Below are positions 9,156 to 21,874 of a stretch of 64,000 nucleotides of DNA, one piece after another. This DNA comes from Bacillus sp. N13C7. GTDB lineage: Bacteria; Bacillota; Bacilli; Bacillales; Bacillaceae. A program made the translations under genes and the position numbers. The notes under the pieces are model-generated. The model worked only from the letters and a program-made list of their open reading frames with translations, made no database searches and was not told the DNA's origin. Numbering within the stretch: the stretch's first letter is position 1; each line of letters starts with the position of its first letter. Location of the stretch: assembly GCF_026790065.1 (NCBI RefSeq), contig NZ_JALAMO010000007.1, forward strand, positions 370,829 to 434,828, given 5' to 3'.

Positions 9156-9992
9156 GTGAATGTGGGAACTGCCAGAATGCTGAATAGAATCTGTACCTAT
9201 TTATTTTTAACACTATTAAGTATTGTCATTATCTATCCGTTGCTGATTACGGCCTCATCCGCTTTCCGTGTCGGAAATACGGCGGCTTTCCAGCTTGATT
9301 TTTCAGGTTCTTGGACTTTGGATCATTTTAAGCGGCTATTTGACGAGACGCTATATCTTCACTGGTACAGCAACACACTTGTCATCGCGCTATCGGTCAT
9401 GATATTTCAGGTTGCGATTGTGACGCTTGCCGGGTATACGTATAGCCGTTATCGGTTTGCAGGCCGAAAAAAGAGCCTGGTATTCTTTTTAATCATTCAA
9501 ATGGTGCCGACGATGGCAGCGCTGACTGCTTTTTACGTTCTGGCAATGCTGATAGGCGCACTCGATCAATACTGGTTTTTGACAGCGATCTATATCGGCG
9601 GGGGAATTCCGATGAACACGTGGCTGATGAAAGGTTATTTTGACACTGTGCCGAGAGAAATTGATGAAGCCGCGCGAATTGATGGAGCGGGACATCTGAG
9701 GATTTTCGCTTCCATCGTCCTGCCGCTTGTTAAGCCGATGCTTGCGGTGCAAGCGCTTTGGGCGTTTATGGCACCGTTTGGCGACTACTTGCTGGCGAAG
9801 TTTTTGCTTCGCTCACCGGAAAGACTGACCATTGCTGTAGGCTTGCAGTCCTTCATTTCAAATCCGCAGCAGCAAAAAGTCGCCCTGTTTGCGGCCGGAG
9901 CTATACTTGCTGCACTGCCGATATGCGTCTTGTTCTTTTTTCTCCAAAAAAACTTTGTGTCCGGGCTGACAGCTGGCGGAACAAAGGGGTAA
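9156..9992 (+). CDS. mdxG: Maltodextrin ABC transporter permease MdxG (MalG type)
   Basis: This is the second permease subunit, 278 residues with six predicted membrane segments. The EAA motif [17 protein letters not shown] lies in its last third, and the C-terminus [13 protein letters not shown] is typical of MalG proteins. It starts at GTG 9156, immediately after the mdxF stop, with GAGGAGG (9141-9147) inside mdxF, so translation is probably coupled. It is closely similar in plan to GanQ. Confidence 0.92.
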   Translation: MNVGTARMLNRICTYLFLTLLSIVIIYPLLITASSAFRVGNTAAFQLDFSGSWTLDHFKRLFDETLYLHWYSNTLVIALSVMIFQVAIVTLAGYTYSRYRFAGRKKSLVFFLIIQMVPTMAALTAFYVLAMLIGALDQYWFLTAIYIGGGIPMNTWLMKGYFDTVPREIDEAARIDGAGHLRIFASIVLPLVKPMLAVQALWAFMAPFGDYLLAKFLLRSPERLTIAVGLQSFISNPQQQKVALFAAGAILAALPICVLFFFLQKNFVSGLTAGGTKG

Positions 9993-9996
9993 TTCG

Positions 9997-10858
9997 ATGA
10001 AAAATCTGCAAAATGAAAGCTTTATCATCCGCTGCCTGAAAGCGGCTGCGTCTCCATCAGGTGTTTGCCGTTACGGGAATACATTCAGCTGGCTGCAGCT
10101 CTCCTTTCTCTTTATGTTTTTGACGGCCTCCTTGATGGTCCCGCTGACGGTTTCGTTTATGAAAATGGATCGCTTCAGCGTTTCAACTTTCATGCCATCA
10201 GCTATTGAAAAGGTTAATGATACATTTGCTGATCAATTAAAAGGTTTCCAAATCAGAAACGGAAAATTGACTGGCGGGAAGAGCTCTCAGCGGATTGAAG
10301 ATGGCCAGAATTTGCTGGCGGTTGATATGAAATATGGATATCAGACAAACGGCGAAAATGGGCGATTGAAGGTAACTGGATATGATAACGCCATTGTATT
10401 TCAACCTGATCAGCTGGTGATCACTGATCAAAACGGAACGGGGTTTTCCGTTGGTTATGCAAAAATGGACGCTAAGCTCAAGAAACCAAACGTCCATGAC
10501 GTAGAGGTTTTGATCGATACATTGTGGTTTGCACAGTATAAGCCAATGATCATGTTGCTGGCATATGCGGTGATTTTTATGATCCAGCTTTTGTTAACGG
10601 CCGTTCTTGCGGGGGGCATCTGGATCACAAAAATATCAAACATGATCTCTATTGCGTCATGCAAGGAAGCAGCATCTACGGCGATTTGTTCCTCAGCGCT
10701 GCCGGCACTTGCAGCAGCAGCTATCGGTATGGTTCATTTTGACTTGATTACTGTATTGATGATCCATTCATGCGGCGTCACTTTGATGATTTCTTTTGCA
10801 TTTAGACATTTGGCCAAAATGCGCCGTGATAATGGAAACCTACATTCGGGAGGAAATG

Positions 10859-10881
<23 letters not shown>
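9997..10881 (+). CDS. yvdJ: DUF1189-type membrane protein YvdJ
   Basis: The product is a 294-residue membrane protein. One hydrophobic segment lies near residues 30-50, then a soluble extracytoplasmic stretch of ~125 residues, then three or four helices near the C-terminus ([20 protein letters not shown] and following). This layout matches the DUF1189 family found next to MalF/MalG-type permeases in Firmicutes. Function is unknown. It starts five bases after mdxG and its end overlaps the start of mdxK, so it is fully embedded in the maltodextrin operon. A role in transporter assembly or as an accessory subunit is only a guess from position. Confidence 0.8.
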
Positions 10882-15481
<4,600 letters not shown>

Positions 15482-15484
15482 ATG

Positions 15485-15520
15485 AAAAAACCTGCAAGAG
15501 ACGCGGCTCTTGCAGGTTTT
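15485..15520. terminator. Bidirectional terminator between pgcM and clpP
   Basis: CCTGCAAGAG and CTCTTGCAGG form a perfect ten-pair stem around ACGCGG, with As on the left and Ts on the right. It serves both convergent genes. Confidence 0.9.
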
Positions 15521-15527
15521 GTTATGA

Positions 15528-16118
15528 CTATTTATCTTCTGTGTGAGTCAAAATTTTGTCAATCAGGCCGTATTCAAGCGCTTCTTCAGCAGACTTGAAG
15601 TTATCACGGTCTGTGTCGCGTTCGATTACTTCAAGCGGCTGGCCAGTACGTTCAGCAAGGACTTTGTTTAATTTGTCGCGAAGCAAGAGAATGCGTTTCG
15701 CGGCAATTTCAATTTCTGTCGCCTGACCCTGCGCACCGCCAAGAGGCTGGTGAATCATGACTTCACTGTTTGGAAGCGCATAGCGTTTGCCTTTTTCGCC
15801 TGCTGCAAGCAGGAATGCGCCCATTGACGCAGCCATACCGATGCAAATTGTAGATACCTTCGGCTTGATAAACTGCATGGTATCATAGATCGCCATACCG
15901 GCTGTTATAGAGCCGCCAGGGCTGTTGATATAAAGAGAAATTTCTTTTTCAGGGTCTTCTGCTGCTAAAAATAAAAGCTGTGACACGATGGAGTTTGCAA
16001 CGTTGTCATCAATCGCAGAGCCAAGCATGATGATACGATCCTTTAATAGACGAGAATAAATGTCATACGCTCTTTCTCCGCGGTTCGTTTGTTCAATGAC
16101 TGTAGGTATTAAATTCAT
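15528..16118 (-). CDS. clpP: ATP-dependent Clp protease proteolytic subunit ClpP
   Basis: This serine peptidase forms tetradecameric chambers and partners with ClpX, ClpC and ClpE in protein quality control, competence and sporulation. The 196-residue product has the catalytic triad Ser98 (GMAASMGAF), His123 (MIHQPLGG) and Asp172 (TDRDNF). The start ATG is preceded by GGAGGAG. A CtsR operator and a SigA promoter lie directly upstream, with a possible SigB promoter further out. It ends THTEDK. As I recall, the 168 protein has one more Lys. Confidence 0.97.
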   Translation of the reverse strand: MNLIPTVIEQTNRGERAYDIYSRLLKDRIIMLGSAIDDNVANSIVSQLLFLAAEDPEKEISLYINSPGGSITAGMAIYDTMQFIKPKVSTICIGMAASMGAFLLAAGEKGKRYALPNSEVMIHQPLGGAQGQATEIEIAAKRILLLRDKLNKVLAERTGQPLEVIERDTDRDNFKSAEEALEYGLIDKILTHTEDK

Positions 16119-16157
16119 AATGCTCCTCCTTCACCTTTTAGGTAAGTATGTAGTTAC

Positions 16158-16187
16158 ATGATACATTTTTGGTCAATAAAGGTCAAA
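16158..16187 (-). promoter_or_regulatory. clpP SigA promoter with overlapping CtsR operator
   Basis: On the minus strand, TTGACC (16181-16186) and TATCAT (16158-16163) are separated by exactly 17 bases. On the + strand the same stretch reads GGTCAATAAAGGTCAAA (16171-16187). This is the tandem-heptad CtsR operator with one mismatch in the first heptad, overlapping the -35 box. Heat-inducible, CtsR-repressed clpP is established in B. subtilis. Confidence 0.85.
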
Positions 16188-16230
16188 CAAAAAGCTGGCT
16201 TGATATGCAAAGTCGTCTCTTTTTCCCATT

Positions 16231-16256
16231 TTCCCCAAAAATACATGGGTTCAAAC
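16231..16256 (-). promoter_or_regulatory. Candidate SigB promoter of clpP
   Basis: On the minus strand, GTTTGA (16251-16256) and GGGGAA (16231-16236) are 14 bases apart, close to the SigB pattern GTTTAA-N12-15-GGGTAT. clpP is known to have a general-stress promoter in B. subtilis. This is my assignment from the motif. Confidence 0.5.
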
Positions 16257-16386
16257 CATCTTATGTTAGATTGCCAAATCAGATGTGTGTCTGGTTTAAA
16301 AAACGGCTCTTGAAATAGAGGGTTGTTATTTCAATGAAATTATCGTATAATTAGTTGTGCTGACGTTCTCTTAATGCAGTCAATAT

Positions 16387-16462
16387 GCGCTCGTAGCTCA
16401 GTTGGATAGAGCGGTGGTTTCCGGTACCACGTCTGTCGGGGGTTCGAATCCCTCCGAGCGCG
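16387..16462 (+). tRNA. trnQ-Arg: tRNA-Arg (anticodon CCG)
   Basis: A 76-base cloverleaf can be drawn. The acceptor stem is GCGCTCG with CGAGCGC. The D arm is GCTC/GAGC. The anticodon arm is GTGGT/ACCAC with loop TTCCGGT, giving anticodon CCG. The T arm has loop TTCGAAT. The discriminator is G, and CCA is not encoded immediately after it. It is a single-gene tRNA locus, matching trnQ of B. subtilis. Confidence 0.95.
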
Positions 16463-16479
16463 TCCAATAGAACAACAGG

Positions 16480-16518
16480 AAAGACAAGGGTTTGGCATTT
16501 GCCGCTCTTGTCTTTTTT
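16480..16518 (+). terminator. Terminator after tRNA-Arg
   Basis: AAAGACAAG and CTTGTCTTT form a nine-pair stem around an 18-base loop, followed by a T run. It begins 18 bases after the tRNA. Confidence 0.75.
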
Positions 16519-16614
16519 GTTTTGTTTCATAAATCTTTCTCGCTGTAACATAAATTTTCCTTCTCTCGGGCACGTTATGAAATGTGTGATATTGAATTTG
16601 CGAGGAGGATGAAT

Positions 16615-17127
16615 ATGGGTATTTTAAGCGGAAACCCGCAGGATGAACCGATGCATTACGGTGAAGTATTCAGTTTGTGGAGTTATGTGATGGCAGGCAA
16701 TAAAATGGTCGGCAATTACCAGATGTTATTGCATCATGTCGGTGATGACGACCTGAAGAAGCTGCTTCGTGAGTCCATTGAGAAGTGCCAAGATGAAATG
16801 AAACAAGTCAGTACGATCCTGAAAGAAAACGGAGTGGCGCTTCCGCCGGCTTCTCCTGAGCCGCCGGCTGCAGATCTGAACGATATTCCGCCAGGGGCAC
16901 GGTTCCTCGATCCGGATGTGGCGGCTTCTGCTGCAGCACAAAACGCTGCAGGCCTTGTGACATGCAGCAAAATTATGGGACAGTCCATTCGTGAGGATAT
17001 TGCCATGATGTTTGGGCAATTCCATGTATCTAAAGCGGCAACCGGCGCAAAATACTTAAGGCTGTTAAAAAACAAAGGCTGGCTCATCCCGCCGCCGCTC
17101 CATCTTCACAACCATCAAGACGATTAA
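16615..17127 (+). CDS. yvdQ: DUF3231 family protein YvdQ
   Basis: This is a 170-residue soluble protein of the DUF3231 family, which is common in Bacillus and often linked to spores. It is rich in helix-forming sequence (YQMLLHHVGDDDLKKLLRES), with a Pro-rich linker near the middle (ALPPASPEPPAADL) and a second helical half. The family typically consists of four-helix-bundle units resembling ferritin-like folds. The start is ATG 16615, since the ATG at 16609 touches the GAGGAGG ribosome site. No enzyme motif is evident. In 168, cotQ should lie between the tRNA and this gene, and here it does not. Confidence 0.8.
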   Translation: MGILSGNPQDEPMHYGEVFSLWSYVMAGNKMVGNYQMLLHHVGDDDLKKLLRESIEKCQDEMKQVSTILKENGVALPPASPEPPAADLNDIPPGARFLDPDVAASAAAQNAAGLVTCSKIMGQSIREDIAMMFGQFHVSKAATGAKYLRLLKNKGWLIPPPLHLHNHQDD

Positions 17128-17130
17128 TGA

Positions 17131-17165
17131 AAAAAGGGCATATACAGCTGTATATGCCCTTTTTT
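17131..17165. terminator. Bidirectional terminator between yvdQ and yvdR
   Basis: GGGCATATACA and TGTATATGCCC form an eleven-pair stem with A and T runs on the two sides, between convergent genes. Confidence 0.9.
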
Positions 17166-17169
17166 GCTA

Positions 17170-17484
17170 TTAAGACGTCAGACGCAGGCCGATGACTCCG
17201 GCAAGGATCAGGAAAAGAGAAATCAGCTGTGGCAGCTGAAACCGTTCCTTAAACCAGATAAAACCAACCGCCGAAACGCCAATACTGCCAATGCCGGTCC
17301 AGACGGCATAAGCAACTCCGGCAGGCAGGGCCATCATCGCTTGCGACAGGCAGAAAAAGGATAAGCCAAATCCAACAGTCATCACAATGATCGGCCATTT
17401 TTTTCTAGTGCCGTCAATATATTTCATGGCAACAGCAGCTATAATTTCTTCTATGCCGGCAATCACTAATAAAAACCATGCCAT
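17170..17484 (-). CDS. yvdR: SMR family efflux subunit YvdR
   Basis: This is a small multidrug resistance (DMT superfamily) membrane protein of 104 residues with four hydrophobic segments. The SMR hallmark glutamate is in the first helix (LLVIAGIEEIIAAVAMKY), and the signature GVAYAVWTGIG is in the third. The start ATG overlaps the yvdS stop (TAATG) behind GGAGGTGA. Paired SMR genes of this sort usually form heterodimeric proton-driven exporters of cationic compounds, or of guanidinium in the Gdx branch. The substrate is not known from sequence. Confidence 0.88.
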   Translation of the reverse strand: MAWFLLVIAGIEEIIAAVAMKYIDGTRKKWPIIVMTVGFGLSFFCLSQAMMALPAGVAYAVWTGIGSIGVSAVGFIWFKERFQLPQLISLFLILAGVIGLRLTS

Positions 17485-17819
17485 TATTTTTCACCTCCGG
17501 GCTGTGTTTTGCTTTCTTTCGTAAATAGCTTCATTCCTAAAATACCGGCCAGCAATAGAGCTAAAAAGAACATTTGCGCTGCTGAGAAGGATTCGCCCAA
17601 CACAATTCCGGTGATATATGTTCCAACGGTTCCGATTCCGACAAATACAGTATATGCCGCGGCCATCGGAATTTTTTGATAAGAGCGGATCAACAGGATA
17701 AAGCTGATTGCGATCAAGATAAATATGATGACCCAATCCAAAAGCGAATCGGCATGTTTAAGGGAAGATGCCCAAACCACTTCTAAAAGACCTGCAATAA
17801 AAACAAGCACCCAGTTCAT
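17484..17819 (-). CDS. yvdS: SMR family efflux subunit YvdS
   Basis: This is the partner SMR protein of YvdR, 111 residues with four hydrophobic segments. The membrane glutamate is in FIAGLLEVVWASSLKHAD, and the motif AAAYTVFVGIGTVGT is in the third helix. The start is ATG 17819 behind AGAGGTG. A GTG at 17828 would add three residues. It lies 81 bases downstream of yvdT on the same strand, with an operator-like palindrome in that gap. Confidence 0.88.
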   Translation of the reverse strand: MNWVLVFIAGLLEVVWASSLKHADSLLDWVIIFILIAISFILLIRSYQKIPMAAAYTVFVGIGTVGTYITGIVLGESFSAAQMFFLALLLAGILGMKLFTKESKTQPGGEK

Positions 17820-17840
17820 ATGAAACACCTCTTTATATTA

Positions 17841-17857
17841 TGAATGAACGTCAGTCA
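17841..17857. promoter_or_regulatory. YvdT operator-like palindrome ahead of yvdS (copy 1)
   Basis: TGAATGAACGTCAGTCA is an interrupted palindrome (TGAATGA, 3 bases, TCAGTCA). The same element, in the opposite orientation, lies just upstream of yvdT at 18503-18519. It is a candidate TetR-family operator. Confidence 0.6.
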
Positions 17858-17900
17858 TTTTTAAGGCATTAAAAAATGAGCGGTGTTACCCAGTCATTTT

Positions 17901-18485
17901 TTAAGCTGTACCTAAGCTTCGTTTTAAGAAAGTAAAGATTTCTTTTTTAAACACTTCAATATTTTCATCCTGTTCAAACCCGATATAGAATCGTTCAGCT
18001 GTGTTCTCTACCAAGTTGATAATCGTTCTGGCTGTCCATTTTGCATTGATTCCTTCAGTCACCTCGTGGTTATTAATGGCCTTATGGATGATTTTTTCGA
18101 GCCAGGAATAATAAGGCTGATAGATCGTCTCCCATTTTTCCATGGAATGGTCGATCGCAAGCCCGGAGTAACAAAGAACGATAATATCCTTATGGCGTTC
18201 TGTAATGAGAAATGTTTCCTCAATTAATATATCTAAAACGGTCCAAAAATCTTCGTCTCCATGCAGTCTTCCTTTGATTTGATCCAGTGTATGGGTGAGA
18301 AGATTTTCTGCGATTGCCGGGATCAGAGCATTTTTAGATGAGAAATACAAATAGAACGTTCCTTGTGCAGTGCCGGCCTTTTTGACAATATCAGAAATAG
18401 AGGCCTTGTCGAGGCCTTTTTCAGAAATGACTTCAATGGCAGCCTGCAGAATTTTTTCATATTTGCCTGATGTTTGTTTTGGCAT
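17901..18485 (-). CDS. yvdT: TetR family transcriptional regulator YvdT
   Basis: The product is a 194-residue TetR/AcrR family repressor. The N-terminal DNA-binding helices are typical (ILQAAIEVISEKG, then DIVKKAGTAQGTFYLYFSSK). The C-terminal ligand domain contains two Trp-containing helices and no close family signature that I recognise. The start ATG follows GGAGGG. It precedes the yvdS-yvdR SMR pair on the same strand, and a matching palindrome lies both at its own promoter and ahead of yvdS. Self-repression and control of the pump by an exported compound is the likely arrangement, inferred from these sites. Confidence 0.88.
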   Translation of the reverse strand: MPKQTSGKYEKILQAAIEVISEKGLDKASISDIVKKAGTAQGTFYLYFSSKNALIPAIAENLLTHTLDQIKGRLHGDEDFWTVLDILIEETFLITERHKDIIVLCYSGLAIDHSMEKWETIYQPYYSWLEKIIHKAINNHEVTEGINAKWTARTIINLVENTAERFYIGFEQDENIEVFKKEIFTFLKRSLGTA

Positions 18486-18502
18486 AAGGAACCCTCCTGT
18501 AA

Positions 18503-18519
18503 TGACTGACTATCATTCA
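18503..18519. promoter_or_regulatory. YvdT operator-like palindrome upstream of yvdT (copy 2)
   Basis: TGACTGACTATCATTCA read on the opposite strand is TGAATGATAGTCAGTCA, which differs from the yvdS copy at only two spacer positions. It lies 18 bases upstream of the yvdT start. Confidence 0.6.
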
Positions 18520-18551
18520 CTTTAACGCGGGTATGTTTATTTGTAAAGCAG

Positions 18552-18580
18552 AAAGAAGCAAGAAAAACTCTTGCTTCTTT
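18552..18580 (-). terminator. Terminator of yveA
   Basis: AAAGAAGCAAG and CTTGCTTCTTT form an eleven-pair stem directly after the yveA stop codon. The minus-strand transcript enters it and leaves through a T-containing tail. Confidence 0.75.
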
Positions 18581-20141
18581 ATTTATCATAATCAATGGCG
18601 GCTTTCGGGAGTCCGGTATACTTTGCCCAGTAGTAAATCGCAAGTGAGCCGATGGCGACTAAAATGAGGTCGACGGGATTGCTGATGATGCCTAAACCGT
18701 GTCCGAAAGAACCGATGTAGGAAAAGATCAGCATCATGATATAAAACCCGACAAGCCACCACGCTGATTTCAGCTGCTGGGCAAGGCTGACATCCTCTTG
18801 AGGCGCATATTTTCTGAAACAGAGATAGATCAAAAACATCACGAGCTGTGAACCGAGCAGCCAGGAAACGGTTGTCCATCCTGACCAATACACGATGAAC
18901 GCCGTGAAAATAAAGGAAAGCGGCCCGATGATGCTCATTCCTTTTAAATAAAACGGCCTGTTTAAGTCCTTCGCATTGACCCTCAGCGCTGCTGAACAAA
19001 TTGGTGCAATTGCATAAGAAAGGATGAGCGCGACAGAACAGACATTGACAAGCGCGTTCCACGAAGGGAAGGGGAGCGTCCAGAAAATCGACATGGCAAA
19101 CGAAAGCCAGAGTGAAGCTCGGGGTGTTCCCGTTTCTTTATTCACCTTTGAAAATATGCTGAATAGTGTGCCGTTACGCGCCCAGGCGTAAACGAGACGA
19201 GACGTCGTATTCATGAAAATATTCCCGTTTCCTCCGGGAGACAGAATGGCGTCTAAAATGACAAGCGTTGCAAGCCAGCCTAAACCGAGCATGACCGCAA
19301 TATCTTTAAACGGCAATGAGAACTCCCGCCCGATTGCCGGCCAGCCATTTTTCAGCGTTTCTGTCGGGATGGCGCCAATAAAGGTGACCTGCAAAACAGT
19401 GTAAATAATGGTTGAAACGATAATGCAAATGATTAAAGCGATTGGGATGTTGCGTTTTGGATTTTGCACTTCACCTGCCACAGACACAATCGGGTGCAGG
19501 CCAAGATACGCAAACATCACGCCGCCAGTCGAAATGGCTGCTTGAATACCTGTGAAACCAAACGGCGCAAAGCCTTCGACCGATAAATTCTCCGGCTGAA
19601 AATGAAAGATCAGCACGATAATGATGGTAATCGGTACAATATATTTAAAAATCGATATGATGAAATTCGCCTTAGCGAAGGTTTTGACGCTCCAATAATT
19701 CAGCAAGAAAAACAAGCATAGCAAGGCGAATTGCAGGATCCAGCCAGCGATGGTCGGCGAATCAGATCCTTTTATGGTCAGGCCTGGAAACCAATAGGCC
19801 ACGTATTGCCGGACGGCCGTGACTTCAATTGAAATCAGGCTTGTGTAAGCGACAATTGTGACAAATGAAATGAGATAGCCAACAAGATGGCCATGTGAAT
19901 AAACGGGGTATCGAATGATGCCGCCGGTACGGGGCAGAGCGGCTCCGAGCTCCGCGTATACCAGCCCGATTAACAGAATAATGGCTCCGCCGATGATCCA
20001 GGAAAAAGCGCCGGAGGGTCCTGCTTTTGAAGCGACATTACTGACAGCAAACAGCCATGCTGATCCAAAGATGGCTCCCATCCCAATCAAAATCAGATCA
20101 AACAGTGACATTGATTTTTGAAAATTTCCTTGTTTAGACAT
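18579..20141 (-). CDS. yveA: Amino acid permease YveA (aspartate/glutamate-proton symporter)
   Basis: This is an APC-superfamily permease of 520 residues with about twelve to fourteen membrane segments. The start of the transporter core shows the APC glycine-rich first helix (LILIGMGAIFGSAWLF) and later motif GVMFAYLGLHPIVSVAGEVQ. The B. subtilis orthologue imports L-aspartate and L-glutamate with protons. The start ATG follows AAGGAGGAAG at good spacing. It stands alone between yvdT and levB and carries its own terminator. Confidence 0.9.
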   Translation of the reverse strand: MSKQGNFQKSMSLFDLILIGMGAIFGSAWLFAVSNVASKAGPSGAFSWIIGGAIILLIGLVYAELGAALPRTGGIIRYPVYSHGHLVGYLISFVTIVAYTSLISIEVTAVRQYVAYWFPGLTIKGSDSPTIAGWILQFALLCLFFLLNYWSVKTFAKANFIISIFKYIVPITIIIVLIFHFQPENLSVEGFAPFGFTGIQAAISTGGVMFAYLGLHPIVSVAGEVQNPKRNIPIALIICIIVSTIIYTVLQVTFIGAIPTETLKNGWPAIGREFSLPFKDIAVMLGLGWLATLVILDAILSPGGNGNIFMNTTSRLVYAWARNGTLFSIFSKVNKETGTPRASLWLSFAMSIFWTLPFPSWNALVNVCSVALILSYAIAPICSAALRVNAKDLNRPFYLKGMSIIGPLSFIFTAFIVYWSGWTTVSWLLGSQLVMFLIYLCFRKYAPQEDVSLAQQLKSAWWLVGFYIMMLIFSYIGSFGHGLGIISNPVDLILVAIGSLAIYYWAKYTGLPKAAIDYDK

Positions 20142-20213
20142 CCGCTTCCTCCTTAAAAACCAGCCTTATATTCCTTACAATGCCCAATATGTAACAGAGA
20201 ATACCGCTCTAAT

Positions 20214-20249
20214 AAAAAAACAGGTGCAGCCCGCCTGCACCTGTTTTTT
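20214..20249 (-). terminator. Terminator of the sacB-levB unit
   Basis: CAGGTGCAG and CTGCACCTG form a perfect nine-pair stem flanked by A and T runs, immediately after the levB stop. Its symmetry may let it act on both strands. Confidence 0.85.
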
Positions 20250-21798
20250 ATTGATGGATTGCATCAAAATGCTTCACCGTTATATTTTTGAATGAGGCTG
20301 TACCTCCATCAGAATAAAGGGTAATGCCCTTATCTTCAGGTTTTGGGAACACTTCATTTGATAAAACGGTTTTCCCGTCGCCGACAAATACTTCTATTGT
20401 TGTTTTATCCACGAGAATTTTCAAATGCACCTTCCGTTTGCTTACATCGTAAGGAGCTTTGCTTTCGACATAGGTATTGCTTTTGTCAGGCTGATTTGTG
20501 GCCGCCCTGTTGACATACGCATAGTCGCCTTCAGCGAAAATGCCGACATCAATATGGCGTTTTTGGTCTTCTGACTCTCTGAGTCTGACGCCTGCATTTT
20601 TTAGCTCTGACCAAGAAAGATCGATATCAAGCTGATACGCATCACCTGTCACCGACAGTGTTTTTGATCCGCTCACTTCCTGATCCTCTATGCCGTCAGT
20701 TGAAACCGTCAGCTGCTCCAAAGCGTCAATCGGCTGTGAGACAAGGCTGTATGCTCCGTCCTCTTCCTGCAGCCGGAGTTCGCGTATGACAGAATCTGTG
20801 CCATTAAAGCCGTTCTTCATTGTCGGTGTGTTGTTGGCATAATCCCAATTGTTCATCCAGGCAAGCGCATAACGCTTTTCTAATGGATCTGTGCTTTTGC
20901 TGTCTTCGAACGTCACACCGCCATACCAATCAAAGCCGTAGTCAAGCCATTGGGCTTCGGTCCGATCCGCTGTAAATTCTTTTCCGTCGAAGCTTCCGGT
21001 CCAGTAGGCATACGTATTTGGTTTGCCCCATGGTTTGCCGTTCGCGCTGGCGCCGAGAACCCACTTTTCAGCACCGTCGCTTGCCCGCATCATGTAGAGG
21101 TCAGGACATTCCACTATTCCCGCCTGCTCTGGGAAGAATCCGCTTGTGTAATGCCAGTCCTTCAGGTTATCGGATTCATAAAAGCCGATTTTTGATCCTT
21201 CTGCCATAACCATGACCCATTTGTTATCCTGGTCATCCCAGATGACTTTCGGATCTCTGAAATCGTCTGTGCCCGGATTAGGCATAACGGGATTTCCACT
21301 GTAGAATTTGAATGATTTACCTTTGTCTGTGCTGTACCACAAATATTGCTCTTGTTTTTTGTCTTTGGCTGAAGGCTGTGTCACAATCGCGACAAGCGCA
21401 TTTTTCCCGAACCCGGCTGTGTTCTCTTTATCCACCACGACGGAACCGGTCCAAATGTCACCGTCCGGGTTTGTATATTTTGGAATCGCCACGCCTTCAT
21501 CTGTCCAGTGCACCAAATCTTCTGATACGGCATGGCGCCATTCTGTGCCGTTGCCTTTTGGATAATCCTTGTTATACAGATAGAAATAATGATATTTGCC
21601 ATCAAAATAGATCGGTTTTTGGGGATCATTTTTCCATTTGTCGGGTGTCGTAAAATGATATGCAGCCCGGTAGTCAGGCTTATGTGTCGATTTTGATTTT
21701 TTGACAGGTTCTTCTTTTGGCAATAAATCGATAAACAGCAGTATTCCTGCAAAGGTGAGGAATACGGTTAGCCATTTGCCTGCTTTTTTATAGTTCAT
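20248..21798 (-). CDS. levB: Levan-degrading GH32 endolevanase LevB
   Basis: This exported GH32 fructan hydrolase of 516 residues cleaves levan internally and releases levanbiose. The N-terminal hydrophobic stretch (WLTVFLTFAGILLFIDLLP) is a signal or membrane anchor. The nucleophile region is PDKWKNDPQKPIYFDGKYH, followed by FRDPKV and the acid/base region ECPDLY, then a C-terminal beta-sandwich. It follows sacB by 76 bases on the same strand. That gap holds a hairpin, so part of sacB transcription should read into levB, as is known for the sucrose-inducible sacB-levB operon. Confidence 0.92.
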   Translation of the reverse strand: MNYKKAGKWLTVFLTFAGILLFIDLLPKEEPVKKSKSTHKPDYRAAYHFTTPDKWKNDPQKPIYFDGKYHYFYLYNKDYPKGNGTEWRHAVSEDLVHWTDEGVAIPKYTNPDGDIWTGSVVVDKENTAGFGKNALVAIVTQPSAKDKKQEQYLWYSTDKGKSFKFYSGNPVMPNPGTDDFRDPKVIWDDQDNKWVMVMAEGSKIGFYESDNLKDWHYTSGFFPEQAGIVECPDLYMMRASDGAEKWVLGASANGKPWGKPNTYAYWTGSFDGKEFTADRTEAQWLDYGFDWYGGVTFEDSKSTDPLEKRYALAWMNNWDYANNTPTMKNGFNGTDSVIRELRLQEEDGAYSLVSQPIDALEQLTVSTDGIEDQEVSGSKTLSVTGDAYQLDIDLSWSELKNAGVRLRESEDQKRHIDVGIFAEGDYAYVNRAATNQPDKSNTYVESKAPYDVSKRKVHLKILVDKTTIEVFVGDGKTVLSNEVFPKPEDKGITLYSDGGTASFKNITVKHFDAIHQ

Positions 21799-21832
21799 AG
21801 GGGATTCACCTTTATGATGTTAATTAGAAATA

Positions 21833-21867
21833 AAAGAAAATGCCAATAGGATATCGGCATTTTCTTT
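21833..21867 (-). terminator. Hairpin between sacB and levB
   Basis: AAAGAAAATGCC and GGCATTTTCTTT form a twelve-pair stem with a T-containing tail on the minus strand. It probably reduces rather than abolishes transcription into levB. Confidence 0.65.
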
Positions 21868-21874
21868 TGCGTTT

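Noticed and set aside
16340-16573. Open frames across the tRNA-Arg on the minus strand
   Set aside because: They run through a tRNA gene and its terminator, have no ribosome site, and encode Arg/Cys-rich sequence unlike neighbouring proteins.
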